Assembly: GCA_949316495.1 (NCBI GenBank)
Contig: OX439002.1
Span: 14,006,001-14,070,000, forward strand
Length of the DNA stretch: 64,000 nucleotides
DNA from: Amphiduros pacificus
Taxonomy: Eukaryota > Annelida > Polychaeta > Phyllodocida > Hesionidae
Reading direction: 5' to 3'
Positions 37,881-52,300 of the stretch are shown one piece after another (the stretch's first letter is position 1; each line of letters starts with the position of its first letter). Both the position numbers and the translations under genes were made by a program. The notes beneath the pieces are model-generated. The model saw only the letters and a program-made list of their open reading frames with translations. It did not search any database and was not told the origin of the DNA.

Positions 37881-40100
37881 TCATTGAATGACTATATATT
37901 GTGACTGTACTTTCTGGCAGAAATAACCATCATTACCAGCCTTCAATGAAAAGCTCATCTGAGAATTGAGGCGTTGCCAGGGTGTATCCGACAGCGTCAC
38001 AACGAATTCATCAGATATGGACATGATTTCTATCCTCCAGTTGTTGCCAAAACATATATGTAGTCAGGAATCAGTCTGACACGATGAGCTCATATAAGGC
38101 TGTCTGTCATGTGACCATTGTTTTGCAAAGCCTGGTGCATTCATGTTCAGTTGGTAACAGTATAGACATTCATTTAATTGGCCAATTAAATGTTTCCACT
38201 AATATTTCAATTACCTTTTCATGTCTGCAGAGAAAAAAGCTTCCATTTTGTCACAATCTCCATACGTTTTTGTCATCAAATATTTTTTCTCAGTAAAATT
38301 CAAAGGTTAAAAAATATATATTACAGAGATATTGAATCTTTTAAATAAAGATTTATTGGCATCTTAAGAATATGCATGATACATTACTTGATTATGGTCA
38401 ATTAATTAATGTCATATTTTGTTAAAGATTTTAGTAAACGATTTGTTATAATTTGAATCACTAGCAATTGAGAAATAATTTAGTGTCAGCAATTGTATGT
38501 CACAAGTCAGGGTGGCTTAGTGTTATTAGTTGAAGACTTTTTATTACCATGAAAAGTTTAGTATTACCAGTAAAAGAGGTGAAATTATCTGTAATCAAGT
38601 AATGTATAAATGAGTTTTGTCTTCATTGATATTTAAATGACAATTATAAATGTGCAGCTGACCAAGATATCTGTTGAATCCTTTGTTTTTGCACAAAAGT
38701 ATCAAAACTATCTTACATTCCAACATGTTATATGTTGCCAGTATCATCTTTTGTGTTGACTCTGTGTAGCTGCAATATTTTTAAATCATCTATTAAAGAA
38801 TGTACATGTTATATGAGCCTTAAATTTTCTAAATATCTTTTCATGGTGGAAACACACAAATACACAGTGGAGATTTAAGGTATTAAAACAATAAGGATCA
38901 TGACATTTTTATGACTGAAAATCTAACAAATTTAGGGAGGATTGTTACATGGTAAATACACTGAAAAACACCTGATCTGATAAGAATGATTTTTATTGTT
39001 AAATATGATGTGGTTTAAGAAAAGATCTGTTCTTATTATTAAGCTGTAATCAATGTTCATAATTTCATAATTGTATGCAAGATATGTTCTTACAATGTGC
39101 CTTGTAAATTAACTTTGTATTGCTCAAATACCACTAATAAGTGATTACTTCAAAATCAAATAGATTTCTCACATTAACTGAAAAGGAAGGCATATAAATA
39201 AACAGTTGGATTCTATGAAATGCTATGAAATGTTTTAAGATGTATTTTACGTTTCACTGAAAGGTGTCATGAAGATTACAGTATTAATTAGATACTTATA
39301 ATGCATATCATTGCATATATTAGCTGTCAATTGAGGTGTAATTTGGAACTTTATGACATAAGTATATATATAATTGGCTTAAGTAACTGAACATTGAAGA
39401 TTATGATCCAAATGAAGACAGTAACAAACGTCATTTAGATAACTAGAGATAATCATTCATAAATTCCTTTCTTTCTAAGTCTACAAGTCTGTGACAATGC
39501 ATTTAATCGCATAATTTGTCATGTACAGAGAGATATTTGCTGCGGCTGAATTTTTCTCTTCATTCTGTCTAACATTGACAATACTACTCAAATAACCATG
39601 GCATATTTAATACATGCATCTATGCATATGGTAGATTTATATATTTTTAACACAGTAAATGTTTAAGGTGTTTTTTAGCATAAATTGATAAGAGTATATT
39701 GTTGTGATATTTACTTGTAGTACACTGTAAAGTAATAAACACTTTGATTGCATACTAAAAGAGTCTGTGATATGTTCATAAAGCTTTCATGGGCTTTTTT
39801 CTATTAATTATTCACCATAAAACAATAAATCAGAATAAAATAAGAACTACCCCCAATCTGTATTATTAGATCTTTTTAAAAACAGATTGGCAAAATTGAT
39901 GATATCTAATCTCTTGGGGGTCTATATGAAAATGGCTTTATAATGCTCATTGTAAAAATCTCCGAATTGGTCCTTAAGATTGGGTATATAATTTACTTGT
40001 TTTACAAATATTGAAAAAAAGAACAAATACAAAACCTTTTGGGGTAAATAGGTAATTATGTTCTCTCTCATTAGTTTATGTGTATGATTATGGCAGAATT
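37881..40100 (+). other. Probable 3' UTR of TMEM243-like copy A, then AT-rich intergenic
   Basis: AATAAA at about 38345 and 39734-39739 are candidate ends. No other gene features seen. Confidence 0.5.
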
Positions 40101-40820
40101 AAAGCATTCATGAAATGAGGTTCTCAAGCACTTTTTCCTTGCATGATATAATTTTTTATACCCCAGACTTGGCTATGAAATGTTATTACCCATCATATTT
40201 CCCCTACATAAAGTTCTGTGCCATTTAAAAGTTGAGGAGTCTTCTGCTAAAATCCAAATCATCCATTGGACACTTTGTTAACCAACTTTGTTTAGCTGAC
40301 CAGTGAGCTAGTGCAGACACCTGCTTTTTAAAGTTTTGCTAACAATGGGGCACCTTCAGATTGGGACAATGGAGTGATTTGGCTTTCAGAGGCTTGTGTG
40401 TCCATAAATGTATGTTCACTGGTACAGGCCTAACACCCTAACAGACCACAATAGAGGTCACATGCTTAGACACTAATAACTGTCCATATATGGACAGTAA
40501 ACCACCTTGCAGGTGCCCGTATGTCATGCCCGGAATTCCGGTCATATGTCATTGGAAATATGTGGCCATTGTTTGGGGTTTTCCTGTTCTATATTTACGT
40601 GACCCAATCAGAGCAATCCTCCAATAAGTAGTGACATTATTCGCCCACTGCACAAACCCATTTCAATGAGTGGTCCTTGATAGTCCTGATATATTTGGAC
40701 CAGGATAGTCTATCACATGCTTGTCTACATGTGGCCACCTGGTGGTCAAAAGAGTACTGGCTACTCTTGGCAAAACACAATAACCATGGTTGGTGTATTT
40801 TGGTTGATTTTAGTGAGCCT
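40101..40820 (+). repeat. Dispersed repeat family E, copy 1
   Basis: Matches the reverse complement of 55540-56030. Shared blocks include TTATTACCCATCATATT, ATCCATTGGACACTTTGT, GGGGCACCTTCAGA and CACAATAACCATGGT. It also has an extra segment around 40500-40690 that is absent from the other copy. Confidence 0.75.
40479..40498. repeat. Perfect 20-bp palindrome
   Basis: ACTGTCCATATATGGACAGT, inside or next to the extra segment of repeat E copy 1. Confidence 0.8.
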
Positions 40821-43800
40821 GCTTGTGTGTATCACAGTTTTGTGGCCACATGTGGAAGAATACCCTAAACCTGTGTAAAATTGCCTGTGACTTCATGAAT
40901 ACTTTAAAAATGGAAAATGGACACTTATCATCACAGCGACATTTACTTGGAATCATATCTTTTTAGTTCAAATATGTATTATCCTCTACATTTTGTACGA
41001 ATATAAGTTATACGAATATATATGTATTTAAACATTTGTAGAAATAGAATTGACGTTTAACATGTGGAGTGTCCTGATATGCTTGTGTAGTATTGATGAC
41101 ATACACTGATGCACTCAGTACCTCTAGAAATCGATCTTTGATAGATACAATATTATAAAAGATTGATATGACAGAGTACAGAAAGATAATAGTTAAGAAC
41201 TAGGGAATAGATAGATTTGGGGAATATTTTGGACCAATACCTGGTCTTAATTCTGCCTGTCAGACTAAATTCACAAACCAAAAGTGTCTTCTCCTATCTG
41301 TAATATTAAAGGGAGTAGAAAAGATGTGTCATCTAAATTTGACCTACAACATGATAGGTTGAAAATAATACATGTATAATGCTTTATATTATGTCAGTGG
41401 GGAATGTGATCCCCTCGATCATCCCCTGCGTGAATGAGATGCTTTCAGGAAGTCAGCATTACGTTAAGAACCGACCCGCCACGTACCGTTTGAAGGGAAG
41501 TTGTTCTGCAGAAGACCCGGCAGAAGATGAAGATTATATCTTCTACCTCGCAATTGAAGGGAAGTGATTGTTATGGTACACCCTGCATAAGATAAAAATT
41601 TGAGCCTTTACCGAGCGATTTGAAAAAAAAGTTACTTTGATGGGGACCTCTGCCGTGGATGGAGATTTAATCTTGAACCCCCATATTTGGATGAGGGTGG
41701 TGTGAAGTCTTTACTTTATATAGGGATATGACCCTCTTCCTACCACGGAAAGGGAGGAACTGTCATAGGGACACTTTGCATAAGATAGGGATCCTCAACT
41801 CACTGAGTGTAGGTAAGGACCTGATGTGGGCGAAGAAACATTGTACAGCAACACATTAATACGATCCTCTTCTGTTATAAATCAAAAAGACAACAATGAC
41901 CTTCCTGAATAGTTCACCAATCTTTATTGGAGCAAGTGAACTTGATAAGAGGTCTTGTTTGAGGTAATGGTATTTTTTCATGTCAATCTCTAAATCCTAC
42001 TTTTTCTTCATTGTCCGTTTATTATGTCTTTTTCTTTCCATTATTTCATATATTTAGATGGTTCTATATATTTCTTTCTTAACTATATTCTTTTTATTTG
42101 TCGGACGTCCGTACTTTACTAAGGCTACCAGCCCTATGTGGTTTATGTGACGTTATATTTTGTACATTTAGAATGTAATTAGTAAATAACGCCACTACGA
42201 GACAGACGATGATGTCACTACGTACCCGGGCGATAATGATCGGCACACAGTGGTAGACACAACTAAACAGATTACGTATAAACCAATATTGACTTTGGTC
42301 AGGCAACATAATCAGTCCAAACAATAATATAATCTCCTTGTGTTTTATCGCCATCGTTCGTTTTGTGTAAACAAATATACACTTCAAAGCAATCAAAACA
42401 TTTAATATTGAGGTTTGATCGCCTGCATTATTGTTCTGTATGGTTCCCCGAATCAGATTTGTCTGTTGGGTTGAGTAGTATTTTGTCGTCGGCATACCGG
42501 CCTCGGAAAGACGAGTCGGATTGCCACAGACAGGCGCATGTTCCGACAGACCGCGCTCAATCACATCTTCACAAAACCTATTCCAATTTTGACTGTTACC
42601 ATCCCACTTGCTTTTTTCTTTATTCAGTCTGGGTTCCTGCAATAAGGAGGGGGCTAGAAACTCAGTCAAATTCCAATTATTTGGATCAAAACTTTCCCCA
42701 TCATATGTTCATTTGCTTACATTAAGGTAGCGTTTGCAATAGATTTGAAATTTCGTTCAATAGATTTCAGTTGTTTATATTAAAAAAACAGGAAATTTGT
42801 GACACTGCAAAACGACGGCCTGTGTGTCACTCAAAAAGATAAGAGAGAGAGCTGATTTTGATTTTTTTTTCATTCACAATTGGACTCGATAAAGTGAACA
42901 CTACGTTCTACTGTTTAAATAGGCATATATTTCAATGATGTTTGCTCCAATTTTGGGAAATATTATATGCAATTATTATCCTATTTATCAAAATATAATC
43001 CGTGAACAAAATGGTTTGGACGGGAGAAACAAACATTTAAATTTCCAATAAAATCATCCATTAAATTGTGTTAAATGTGATGGTTGTTTTGTTATTATAA
43101 ATGTCATGAGTCCTTTCTGGAACAGTTCAAGTCCAATGTTCCCCGGGAAATTATCATGTCATTGAAAAGTATCATGGTATTGATTTGGTCAGGAGTGAAA
43201 CTTGCTGAGTAAATAACGCCATTGTTTTTTTTAGTGATTCTTGCAATCACCACAGAGATTACAATGACCACTTTTTAGATAGATAAGTCGGAATGTAATA
43301 ATGGTAATAAAAATGGTATCTTCATGATCATATTTTTCCGAAAAATGAATGACGAACTGAATGACTTTTCACACATTATGATATCAGACGTGAAGACGTG
43401 AGGCCTCTTTCCAGTAAGGTTGCCACACTCCTGGGTATGGGACAAATAGGTATTGCTGTTCAAAGCCTTAGATCTTTGACAAACCTAGAGGGTATCATCT
43501 ATTGAGATATTTCCTTCCTTTCAAAAACACGATTAAACTATCGTAACGCACCAGTATCCCCATGGATCAAGGTCAATAAGGTCAGGGGAAAGGGGCAAGG
43601 TAACTGTCAGACGAATAGGGCTCGTAAATCATCCGCGGTTACATTATTAACGCATCCCTTCTGTAATAATATATAAAGAAAGCCGATGGATTTTTTTCTT
43701 AGATAACAGACTTTGCGTTCAAAAGTTTATGTCACCTTTGTTTATTTTACTTTATATCAATGTTTTCTTTCAATTTAAATATATTGAACGAGACACACGA

Positions 43801-44598
43801 TGAACCTTTTCTGATTGAATATGTGTCATACGTGTGTGTATGACACGATTGACAGTCTGCGCTCAGACACCCATATATCTTGACTGTTCATAGCTTCACT
43901 CCCATGGTGACGACCATCAAATACAATTACATTATAAGTTTATGCTCTATAGATTCCGTATCTCATCATTTGGATATGTCTGAGAAGAGAACCATGTGTG
44001 TCTGCCCCATTCCGATTGCAATCCCGCCGCTACGGGACAGTGCCCTCTGCTGGGACTTGCTAGTAATCTCTTATTATTTGCCCTTTTACTTATTATGGTA
44101 CCATATATTACCTTCATCAAACAAGGTCTTGTAGTATGACTATAATTTGTCGCTCTGTTGATTGCTAAACATTGTTTGTGAATGGCTTACAAGATGCCCT
44201 TTGTTATATGCTCTCGATCTTTTCAAGTTTGTCTGAAAGAGAACAATAATGGGGACTTTTTTTCTTTGGTTCCAAGTGTAATTGAGATGTCCAGAGGTCC
44301 TGTGCTGCAAGGCAAACATGGGTAGGCTGCGCGTGTCTGATGACTTGGGCCAGGGTGGACAGTTGTTTTAGCACCCAACCCCCCAAACAATAAAGGCACA
44401 ATCTACAGTCAAATAGTATTACAAAACTAATCTGCACCCAGTCAATTGCTTCTGGTAAGTCTTGGGGTCTTCTGTGCCACGAGACCATAATTAACACCTG
44501 CAATCTCTCTATGAGGCTGGTCAGACCTCTGTCTCGGTCTGAGTTTAATCTGTTTACTTGGGGAGGGGCACTGTGGACCTCAGGGTGGAGGTCCTGGG
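40821..44598. other. Upstream of nodal, no gene recognised
   Basis: Contains a twice-repeated motif (TGCATAAGATA at about 41586 and 41777) and a 191-codon minus-strand open frame (42094-42669) that I do not accept as a gene. Presumably it holds nodal regulatory sequence, but no site can be assigned with confidence except a CTCF-like motif near 44040. Confidence 0.4.
44039..44054 (-). promoter_or_regulatory. CTCF-like motif upstream of nodal
   Basis: The reverse complement reads CCCAGCAGAGGGCACT, fitting CCASYAGRKGGCR, about 700 bp before the nodal start codon. Confidence 0.35.
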
Positions 44599-44606
44599 TA
44601 TATATA
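44599..44606 (+). promoter_or_regulatory. TATA box of nodal
   Basis: A TATATATA run in GGGTATATATACC lies 152-159 bp before the nodal ATG, predicting a transcript start near 44630 and a 5' UTR of about 125 nt. The surrounding 44500-44700 is comparatively GC-rich. A TATA promoter fits a tightly regulated developmental gene; the start site itself is inferred. Confidence 0.6.
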
Positions 44607-44757
44607 CCACACAGCAACACATGCTGGGCATTCAGAAAGAAGCTTGTCTTCTCTCAAGCAACATCTCTTCGCAACACTTACACAACCACCAGTGACTTTG
44701 TAGATCTTGACAAGTCAGTTGATACTCAGTTGGTTAACTACAGGGAAACATTACTCA

Positions 44758-46530
44758 ATGGATATGGCTAAGTTGAACATTGTCGTACTTGTAGCAGTAC
44801 TGATGTGTACTCTACAGGATTGTGATGCTGGACGCAGGAGTAAACTCAAACAAACTCCAGGAGTACTTCTCAGGGACTTGCTGAACAGTAACTCTGAGAC
44901 CTCCACACCGGAACCTCTGTCTCCAGATGACCTGCTTAACACTGATGCTGACTACGAGGCTGCCGAGGACACCGTGTACAGACGGGGTGACCGAGACCCA
45001 GCCATAGATGACCTATTGGCGTCTCTCACGGAGCACGGCATTCAGTCAGAGAAGCCCTCTGCTCACTTCTTGCTGAGTCTGTACGAGCGTCTGACCAAGG
45101 GAGAAGGTCTCTCGGAGGCCACGGGGCACGCCCACGATGACAGCGTAAAACAAGCAGACACAATCCGCAGCTTCACCGCTCAAGGTAATTATCAGAAATT
45201 TACAGTTGATTTTACATTTCACTTGGTAACTCTGTAGAAAATATTCACTAATTCGGAACAGTACCATTCATTAATCAACAACCCAAAGTTGATTTTTTTT
45301 TCTTTTTTTTTTAATTTCAGATAAATCTAGTGATCTAAAAATATCAAAATTTCAAACAAAATTTTAAAAAAAGAATCAATAACAACATTCATTGTTTAAA
45401 AGACAACTGTTTTTAGGGAAAATATTTGTTTTGTGCTTAATTGTTTCTGTAAACCATTAAATTAACCAGATTTGGATATTACTTTGATGATTTAAGTGCA
45501 ATTAGTTGTCTGGAAATTTGATGAAGTCTGCAAATATGGCCATTTTCAATTTTTCAATCAGGAACAAGTATTTATGTTTGTTTTTCCTTTCTGTGTTGCA
45601 GTGCCTCCTCAAGATGGTAGATCAGATGTGTCCATGAAGTTTCACGTGACAGGAGTGACCGCTCGGGAGCGAACCCAGCTAGCTGAGCTGCGCATCAAAC
45701 CACTCAACCCAAGCGGCGATGTTGAGGGAGAAAGCAGCCAAGAAGATGAAGTCTCTCACACAGGCAAGAAACACAAGCGCACTCAGAAGATAAAGGTCAC
45801 CATCTATCGCGATGACCAGAAGATCAAACAGAAGAATTACCGCGTGAGCGTGCACCGTGATAGCTCTGATGGCTTTGATGTTATGGAGATCACCAGGATC
45901 GTAGATGAACTTCTGCTCGACGTGGAGAACGCGAATGATACCACCGTAGAGGTCACCATCAAAAACAAGAACAAGAGGTCAGGGCGCCGCAGGTTCTCAA
46001 GGTCCGCCGTGTCCGAGGAGGAAGCCATGCTGGTCATCTACACCCAGGATAAGGACTTCTTCAAGCAGTTCCGCGCTCCCTTGTCTGACCTTGCCGAGCG
46101 GGAAGAAAGCGGCGAGAACCACCACCACAAAAGGCGACACAGCAAGCACACAGAAGAAGCCGACCAGAGAGACAGCGCCAAATCCAGAGTTAGCAGATCT
46201 GCCAAGAAAGGCAAGTCCAGAGTGGAGTGCCAGAAGCGGGATTTCATGGTAGACTTTGAGAGCATTGGCTGGAGCAAGTGGATCGTGTACCCTAAGAGAT
46301 TCAATGCATACAAATGCTCCGGACGTTGCCCATCCCCCGTGGATCAGAGTTTCTTCCCGACGAACCACGCTATCATGCAGAGTTTGATGAGGATCCACGA
46401 CCGCGCCGTGCCCCGGCCATGCTGCGTGCCCACCAAGCTGCAGCCTCTCAGCATGCTCTACTACGAGTACGGCGAGATCGTCATCAGGCACCACGAGAAC
46501 ATGGTGGTAGATACATGTGGATGCAGATAA
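44758..46530 (+). CDS. nodal: Nodal, TGF-beta superfamily ligand precursor (2 coding exons)
   Basis: Coding exons 44758-45184 and 45602-46530 join in phase 1 to give 451 residues. MDMAKLNIVVLVAVLMCTLQ is a signal peptide, with cleavage probably after CDA near residue 24. The propeptide extends to a furin-type site RVSR at about 338-341, releasing a C-terminal fragment of about 110 residues. The mature domain has seven cysteines (352, 381, 385, 416, 417, 448, 450), the full knot including the penultimate interchain-type Cys416. IGWSKWIVYPKRFNAYKC, CPSPVD, PTNHAIMQSLM and PLSMLYYEYGE are nodal signatures and differ from BMP2/4, activin and univin/Vg1. Nodals signal through activin-type receptors and set left-right asymmetry, including shell chirality in gastropods. 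The coding region is more GC-rich than its surroundings. A polyA signal candidate lies at 46953-46958. GDF/Vg1-like is the main alternative, less likely. Confidence 0.92.
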
Positions 46531-47885
46531 ACACTATAAACCATGTAACAAGTTCAGCCAAATAGACTCCTCCGCTGACCGATTGTGTCCAGTGGATAAT
46601 ATTTGGGACCTTTGAATGGAGTGACATGAAGTAAAGTCACGTCAAGAATTTGAAGAAAAAAAACTGATTGTGAGGGCGAACAATCTCTGCCAGACCACGA
46701 ACAATTCACTTTTTGTGCCATACCCTCTTTATCAAAGTGGTGCTTATTGTAAATAAGATTTAGATATAATTCCATATGTTAAATATCAACTCTGACAGCT
46801 GTATATATAGTGCAATATTGAAACATTTATAGTCACACAGAATACACGGATATGTACATACATTCATATGTCCAAGCCTCATATGAATAAATAGAAAAAT
46901 AACGTTAAGCTGTAAATATTTGAATGTGAATATATATATATACATATATATTAATAAAATATATAAATGATCAATATGAATCTTTTGTTTGTCTATATAT
47001 TTCATAATATAGTTTTTCTCTTAAAGTGCACATACGCATCCTCAGGTACATTTATGCCCTGCCACGATGTTGACTTAAACGTTTACAAGAGTTCGAAGTG
47101 CTCTCCCCATTAAGTAAGTTTTGTATGCAAAACGAAAAAATCCTTTTAAAGGTGAGGCTGTTGGCACCATGGATACCAACCAATGGAACTCTATTCCGTT
47201 CGGTGTTTTCACATAAAGACACATTCATCCATTTAAATGTAACAGGCTGATGATATGCATGTTGTTGACAGAGACAAATGCACAAGAACAAACAGGGCAT
47301 CCTGACCACTTTATTGTGAAAGGCCAATGTTTACGAAAGAGCCATGTATATTTTATCAACATTCAACATTCAAACATTGTCCAAGAATTTTCACAATGTA
47401 TTAGCCACGGGCTCGGCGATTATATGCTTGATGTTTGGCTGAATATTGAAATGCGAAGATGACATATATAAACAGCTATGTGCAAATGTACATGATTCAA
47501 GAATAATACAGATATATTATTATATTCGTGAAGTATCTTCCTGGAAGTTTTAAATAAGTGAAAAAAGTAGTGTGAAGTCTTGTAAGTGAAATTGATATCG
47601 ATCACGGTGTTTGTAATATGTGCTGTGCATAACTATATCGACAGGAGATCTCCTCAATTCGATCTTCTTCCCGCTGGATTTGGAGAGACCCCTTAAAGGA
47701 ACATTAGCCACAGGTAGCGACAGGATCGAATGTCAATTGATACGGTATAAAATTTTGAAATAGAGATCTGATAACACACTGTCAATTCGGAACCAAAAGC
47801 AGAAAAAAATCAAGTTAAAATATTGAGTGTATATCGAAGAAGTTAAAATGAATTTCCTAAGTGATCGAAAAGAACCCTATATTGG
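46531..47885. other. Nodal 3' UTR and spacer to the DEG/ENaC gene
   Basis: Nodal polyA signal candidate at 46953-46958. The following 0.9 kb shows no gene. Confidence 0.5.
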
Positions 47886-47973
47886 GCTTGGACTATATAC
47901 CACAGATACACCCATTGCTCGGTTTAGTTGCTGCTGTTATGTGTAATGTTGAAAGTTGTTGTCAATTTGTAAC

Positions 47974-49232
47974 ATGCGCACAAAATGTACATCTCAAGAC
48001 AGTTTGATGGAAGAGAAGGGCGTGACTGTCATCAGCCTTGATAACCAAGAGGAGCAGGAATATGTCCTGCCAAACACGAAGCCAGAGCTAACACCTCCTG
48101 TTAATCCTCCAGTCAAGGCCTTCCTGAGTCCAGAGGCCAGCGCTGTGGTGGACTCCAGGGAAGAACCCTCCTGGGATGACTTTGTACAAAACACAACATT
48201 CCATGGATTAAAATATGTATTTGACGGTCCCATGTGTTCGATAAGACCGAGAAGGCAAGTGACAATTTCAATTAGCGGTACATTCAAGTTTTTGAAGAGA
48301 TCCCATCATTAATAAGGATAAGATGAACAGATATATGATATAATGTCCAATAATTTCTGGTTCCTTATTATGGCCCTTGTGTAATTGACTCCAAATGGGA
48401 TATTCCCATAAATTTATATATGATATTTCTATTGTTTCATAGTTTAATTTGAGCTTTATGGTTGAGCAGGATTATGTGGTTAGCATGTGTGGTGACGGCG
48501 GTGGTGCTGTTCACGTGGCAGGTGATATACCGTACCCATGTCTACCTCCAGCATAACACCAACATAGCACAGCAAAGGCTTTATCCCAGCTCCATAGCAT
48601 TCCCCACAGTCACCATCTGCAATAACAATAACTACAGGTCTGGCTACTGAATTCTCACCTTCTATTAATCAGCAAATATCCACTTCTGAGCTTAATTCAT
48701 GAATTTGAATTTGTTTGGCTTAACTACCTTTTCAGCATTTATACTCTATCAGGTCATATGACAGACTCCCTCCCAGTTACATTTGCAGTTTCATCCTGAG
48801 GAATTGATATGGTCTATTTGCAAGGTCTTATATAAATCTGCCACCAGGACCCAATGCCCTACCCTTCCCACATTATAACCAGACCACGGCCTTAAATCAT
48901 TGTATTTACTTGGATAATCTATTGGCACTAAAATAAAACAAAAAACAAAATCAACAAATCCTTGTGTTCTTGTTTCACCCTTATGCATCTTAAAGTCCCG
49001 GCTGAAAATTGTTTTAGCCGATATCCAGTTTTGAACATAGTTCTATTTTCAATCGGAAAAATTGTTTAAGTATGAACTTCTAAATAAAACAGCTGTTATT
49101 CATATGCATATTTTGCAGAATGACTAGAGCAGCCGAGCTTGGTGTTTATATGCTTTTGGATCAAATACACAGTTCTAACCCCCCATCAGGTTTGCCAATT
49201 CTACATTAAGATATTTTGAGGGATTAATATAG

Positions 49233-49313
<81 letters not shown>

Positions 49314-52300
49314 TATATTTCTATATTTCTATATATATTCGATCAGTTATCGATTGATTAACATATTATTCCAGTATCATGTTTGTGTACAGCATTTATG
49401 TGTTAATGATATATTTCAGTATCGAACCTGTCCAGTTCAGATATTCCCAATATGACGTCTGATGAATTCTACATATTCCTGGCCCATGAGAAACAGGATT
49501 TCATTGAAAGGTGTGTACTGATGTGTATCATTATGAACTAGTAATCTTGGTTTGAAACAGTCAATTCATATATGTTTTGATGCAATATTCTACGGGAAGT
49601 AGTTTTAGAGAAACCATGCATGCATGTGGGAATATTTACTTCAAAAAGGCAGATCAAACATCTACAATTATTTTAGAGTAGATCTGTGTAGATTTGTAAC
49701 ATGTTTTCCATTCCGTATAATCAGGTGCAAGTGGGAAGGAAAGAGTTGCGATTTGGACAGAGACTTATTCCGGATCATCACCGACCTTGGAGTGTGCTAC
49801 AGCTTCAATCACAGAGATGAACAACCCAAACAAGTCACTCAACCCGGTTTGACATTTTTATGTTTTTGTTCAATTTGAAATGTTCTTGCTACTTCTAAAA
49901 TGTTAAACGTAATTTGAAAGCAAACCTTCAGATAAAAAGTACTGTTTATTAAATTTTCTAAATGAGTTATCATTTGAGAATGTGAAACTGGTGAAATATG
50001 ATCAAGTTTGAAATGAAAAAAAATAGAATATTTCTAACAGTTAAGCAGCTTTTACACTATCTTCGAGTATTCTATTGTTGCATTGGAGTTAGTCACAATA
50101 GTTTCAGGAGAATATCATCAAATTATCATACAGAGAAATAGAAATTTTTCGAATACAGGAAAAAAACACAGCTGAAAATCTTACATTTAATATTCTCACA
50201 CATCGTTACGCGTTATTCCCTGAAGAGAAAATACCAAACATTGAGAATAAAGCATAGAACCAGCACGGGAGATTGAAAAGTTGAATGGATTACAAAAAAA
50301 AAAAAAAAAATACTAGAAGCCAAGCCGTGAAAACACTAAAACTTTTGCATTATCATATATACATAATCTGATGCAGGTTCGCTGTATGGGTTACATCTCG
50401 TGCTGAATGTGGAACAGTATGAATATATGAAAGGTCCTCAAAGTGACGCTGGCATTCAGGCAAGTTCAGAATATGTCTAGTACCATAAAAAGTCTATAAG
50501 CGATGCAAATAATAGACGTTGCCAGTGGTTCTTCATTAGTTGTGAAATAATGATTAAAATAATAATTAAAAAATTGTAGATTATTAATAGTTTGTTGCTC
50601 ACTATTTTTAATCATTGTCAAAGTTTCAGATTAAGTGAACTCACTTTCTTGACTTGCATTACTTTGCATTGTGTATGCAGATTCTTCTCCACCAGCCACA
50701 GGAACTTCCCCTTGTAAAGAATGAGGGTTTCGCGGTTGCACCTGGTACCCATGCTCTGGTGTCATTATCACAAATACAGGTACATATCAAATGGCATATG
50801 TATAATTTACATATATCACAACTAAAACAGGTACTGCTTGAATGAAAAAATGATAACGTTAATGTGCATTTGGGTTTGTAGACAACTGGCCTTGAGGAAC
50901 CGTATGGCAACTGTATAGAGGGCGCCACCTACATATCAAACTGCATGTTGGAATGCCAGGCGGAATTTGTTAATTCCAGCTGTGACTGTGTCCCTGTACA
51001 TCTCATTAATGCTACCAGTATGCTCTATAAATATATTTTATTTTCAAATCATATTTTAAACATCCTATCGTCTAATATGTGTTTCATGACGTATTCACAA
51101 ATATATATATATTTCTATTTGATTCAAGCGAACTATAATGTTTGCGATGTGAACAAAACATTCCAGTGCGCGATAAACCAAACAGGTAAATGAAAATATT
51201 TTATTAAAACATTTTGCATTATGAATTCAAGCGAGGCGTCTTATGGATAGACCTGACATTGATACCTCAATGTTTAAATGAATGCATATGTGCATTTATG
51301 ATTTGATTTCTTCTCCAGAATTCCCTTGGTGTATATAAATTACTAGATGCTGTTATATACACTGCAGTTCCTATCTCGAAGATCATTTTTAAAAGGGCTG
51401 ATGTTTGTACTGGGAACCCCTTGTTTAATCATGTTATTATTATTCTTTGATATAAGTGATGGAAGAGGATTCTTAGGGACAAACAAGTTGTTTCTCACTT
51501 AAATCAGTTCCCCACAACTGGTCATCAAAGGCCAGAGTTTGTGTTTTCACGATATATATAAGATAATACAAAAGAAAGATCCCCATTAGTTAAACAATAA
51601 TTGAGTCATTAAGTTTACGTCGTTAATATTGAGTGTTACTGTCTGCAGGTACTGGACTTTGTAATTGCTCCGTGCCATGTAATAGAGTGTCATATGATTA
51701 CTCTATCTCCTACGCTATTCTCTCCAAGTTCAACATCAGAAGCATGGCTGTGCAGGACCCCGACAAGTTCAACAAAACTAGATCCAAGTTCCTCAGAGCC
51801 AGGGAAGTGTCACAAAGAGTTATCGAAGATATCGCCCAGGCCGACAATGAGCAGTGCAGTCGGCTCACACAAACAGGAAAAAAACTAGCAAATTATGCTG
51901 TAATCTTTTCAGCAGGGGGCCTGTACCACTCGGACATTTTAGGGCCATTTGGTATGATCTACAGCGACCATATTATTCTCTCTGATTTTAAGAAAGTTTC
52001 CCAAGATTACCGTGAAGTATTTGAAAGCAATATACAATGGTACTTGAATCACAAATCTGTGAATTTTGTACACTCAAATTTCACTGACTATATTATGTTA
52101 TTCCTTGAAATGTTTCTGGAAAACAATGGGTCGGATTCGAGGATAGTTTCCGGGCTGACTTCATGCACTGAAGTAACATCTTACATGAACAGCACAGAGC
52201 TGATTGGCGCTCACCAGGAATCTAACACCACCCTCAACAATACATGCAATTTTAACCACTCTTTGGAATATATCATGGATTCTTTACAACCAATCAGCCT

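Noticed and set aside
42094-42669. 191-codon minus-strand open frame upstream of nodal
   Set aside because: It has no ATG at its beginning (first Met is about codon 59), no recognised motif and no splice-linked partner exons; likely chance.
44394-44412. FoxH1-like site (AATCTACA) upstream of nodal as an autoregulatory element
   Set aside because: A single imperfect 8-mer without an adjacent convincing Smad cluster is not enough evidence.
45997-46494. 165-codon minus-strand open frame opposite nodal exon 2
   Set aside because: Shadow of the GC-rich nodal coding region; no family resemblance.
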